A stretch of DNA of 64,000 nt, taken from Gloeopeniophorella convolvens (taxonomy: Eukaryota > Basidiomycota > Agaricomycetes > Russulales). The stretch covers positions 124,001 to 188,000 of the forward strand of contig WTXD01000017.1 of the NCBI GenBank assembly GCA_022496205.1. The letters are read 5' to 3'. A program made the translations under genes and the position numbers. The notes beneath the pieces are model-generated. The model searched no databases, had not been told where the DNA came from, and saw nothing but the letters and a program-made list of their open reading frames with translations. Below, in pieces: positions 63,061 through 64,000 of this stretch (its first letter is position 1; each line of letters starts with the position of its first letter).

Positions 63061-64000
63061 TTTCAATTACACAGGTGGGATGCGATGCTCGGAATGCCGG
63101 AGGCAGAAACAGTGAGGGTGCGCAGGCTTACATGCCCTGTTCGTTGTGGAACACAATTGAGATCGAGTGACATATTCTGGGGATGCTGGTGAGCTCCCCA
63201 CCAACGGCGTGAGCAGACAACAATGTGGCTTCGACAACAGTAGTCGGTACGGCCCGAACAAGACTGACAGCCCAAGAGTGAGTTGCCCGATTGCTGCTGT
63301 TGTTCCCTCGGTCCCTGGCCTGATGGACTATGAGGTCGAGCTCCGGGATCAGCGGGCTGAAATCGCGCTCGTACCTTCGAAGCTCGGCTTCCGCGCAGCC
63401 CATAACAAAGTCACGTATCCAGGATCGGAAAGCGCCACGATGCTACTACGCAAACGTTCAGGTGTCCTCCCCGTGAGGGAAATTCCACGAGCCACGCCAA
63501 CCGGTGCGCATGCACGCTATAGAGAGAATGCAGAGGCATATACAGGGACGCAAGATGACAGACGCAAACCGGGAGCAGCCGCGATCTCTCGTAAGCTGCA
63601 GAATCACGTATAGCTGGAAAAGGTTGGTAGATGATCAATGACTGAGCACAAAGCCTAAGCATTTGTGCCAGTGCCTCAGAAGCAGCTGGCAGAAGACGTG
63701 AAACGAGTTAAAGTTCGGAATTGGGTGACATGCACCCGTTTTGTCCCATGTCAGGCATAGCAAACACAGGAAATGCGGAGACGGGGCGGGAAACACGGAG
63801 ACAGGAGTGAGAAGAAAAGCAGGCTCGACGGTGGCGGCATGCACAGACTCCAGGTGGACTCGGCCCGGAGGAGTTGTTTGGGACTGTTTGGGGCCTTGGG
63901 CCCTGCGATCGCCAGTCTCCGTTGCTGACCTCATCCGATCACGGAAGACAGTCGCGATGCGTTGAGGCGATCCGCCAGGATCCGCTGATCCTCGGCTTGC
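63061..64000. other. unassigned end of window
   Basis: Opposed frames at 63128-63403 (minus; LRRYERDFSPLIPELDLIVH) and 63167-63613 (plus) overlap. The minus one looks more protein-like and could be an exon of a gene running out of view, but no family is recognised. Confidence 0.3.

Overview
This window looks like nuclear DNA from a white-rot basidiomycete (Agaricomycetes, most likely Polyporales). The signs are dense short introns of about 50-60 bp with GT..AG ends, secreted class II peroxidases of the manganese-peroxidase type, large fungal F-box/LRR proteins, DUF6533 membrane proteins, and a SepH/Cdc7 septation kinase. No rRNA, tRNA or CRISPR array was recognised. All gene models were spliced by eye. 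Where exon sums are given, they were checked for reading-frame closure.

Layout. (1) 1-10 kb is gene-poor. It holds three same-strand copies (A 1801-2348, B 6192-6863, C 9407-10006) of an unrecognised small gene family with conserved intron phases, plus an intact NAD(P)-binding epimerase/NmrA-like gene (3743-5160). (2) 11.4-23.1 kb holds three DUF6533 multi-span membrane protein genes (two minus, one plus). These flank a divergent housekeeping pair: mitochondrial ribosomal protein uL5m/MRPL7 and a Pep12-type Qa-SNARE. (3) 23.9-32.0 kb carries the SepH-type kinase and a probable bHLH-like regulator, both on minus. (4) 32-39.8 kb is nearly gene-free. It contains a 480-bp AT-rich element with long terminal inverted repeats and a 3-bp target duplication, and one hypothetical two-exon gene. 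(5) 39.8-62.3 kb is a peroxidase/F-box region. It has an intact short manganese peroxidase, an intact peroxidase that lacks one Mn ligand, two peroxidase pseudogenes, a peroxidase 3' fragment fused to a histone H2B remnant, an H2A(.Z) remnant, and three F-box genes or pseudogenes. The peroxidase-then-F-box order repeats three times on the minus strand, so the region looks like a segmental duplication array in decay.

Mobile DNA has shaped the array. A complete 3.64-kb Tigger/pogo-like transposon (57353-60990, TA target duplication) sits inside the third F-box gene. Removing it with one TA restores that gene's frame exactly. A 685-bp internally deleted relative (46148-46832) lies next to the first F-box pseudogene.

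The peroxidases would be secreted enzymes of lignin attack. The kinase, SNARE and ribosomal protein are conserved cell functions. The most novel material is the A/B/C gene family, whose function cannot be read from the sequence.
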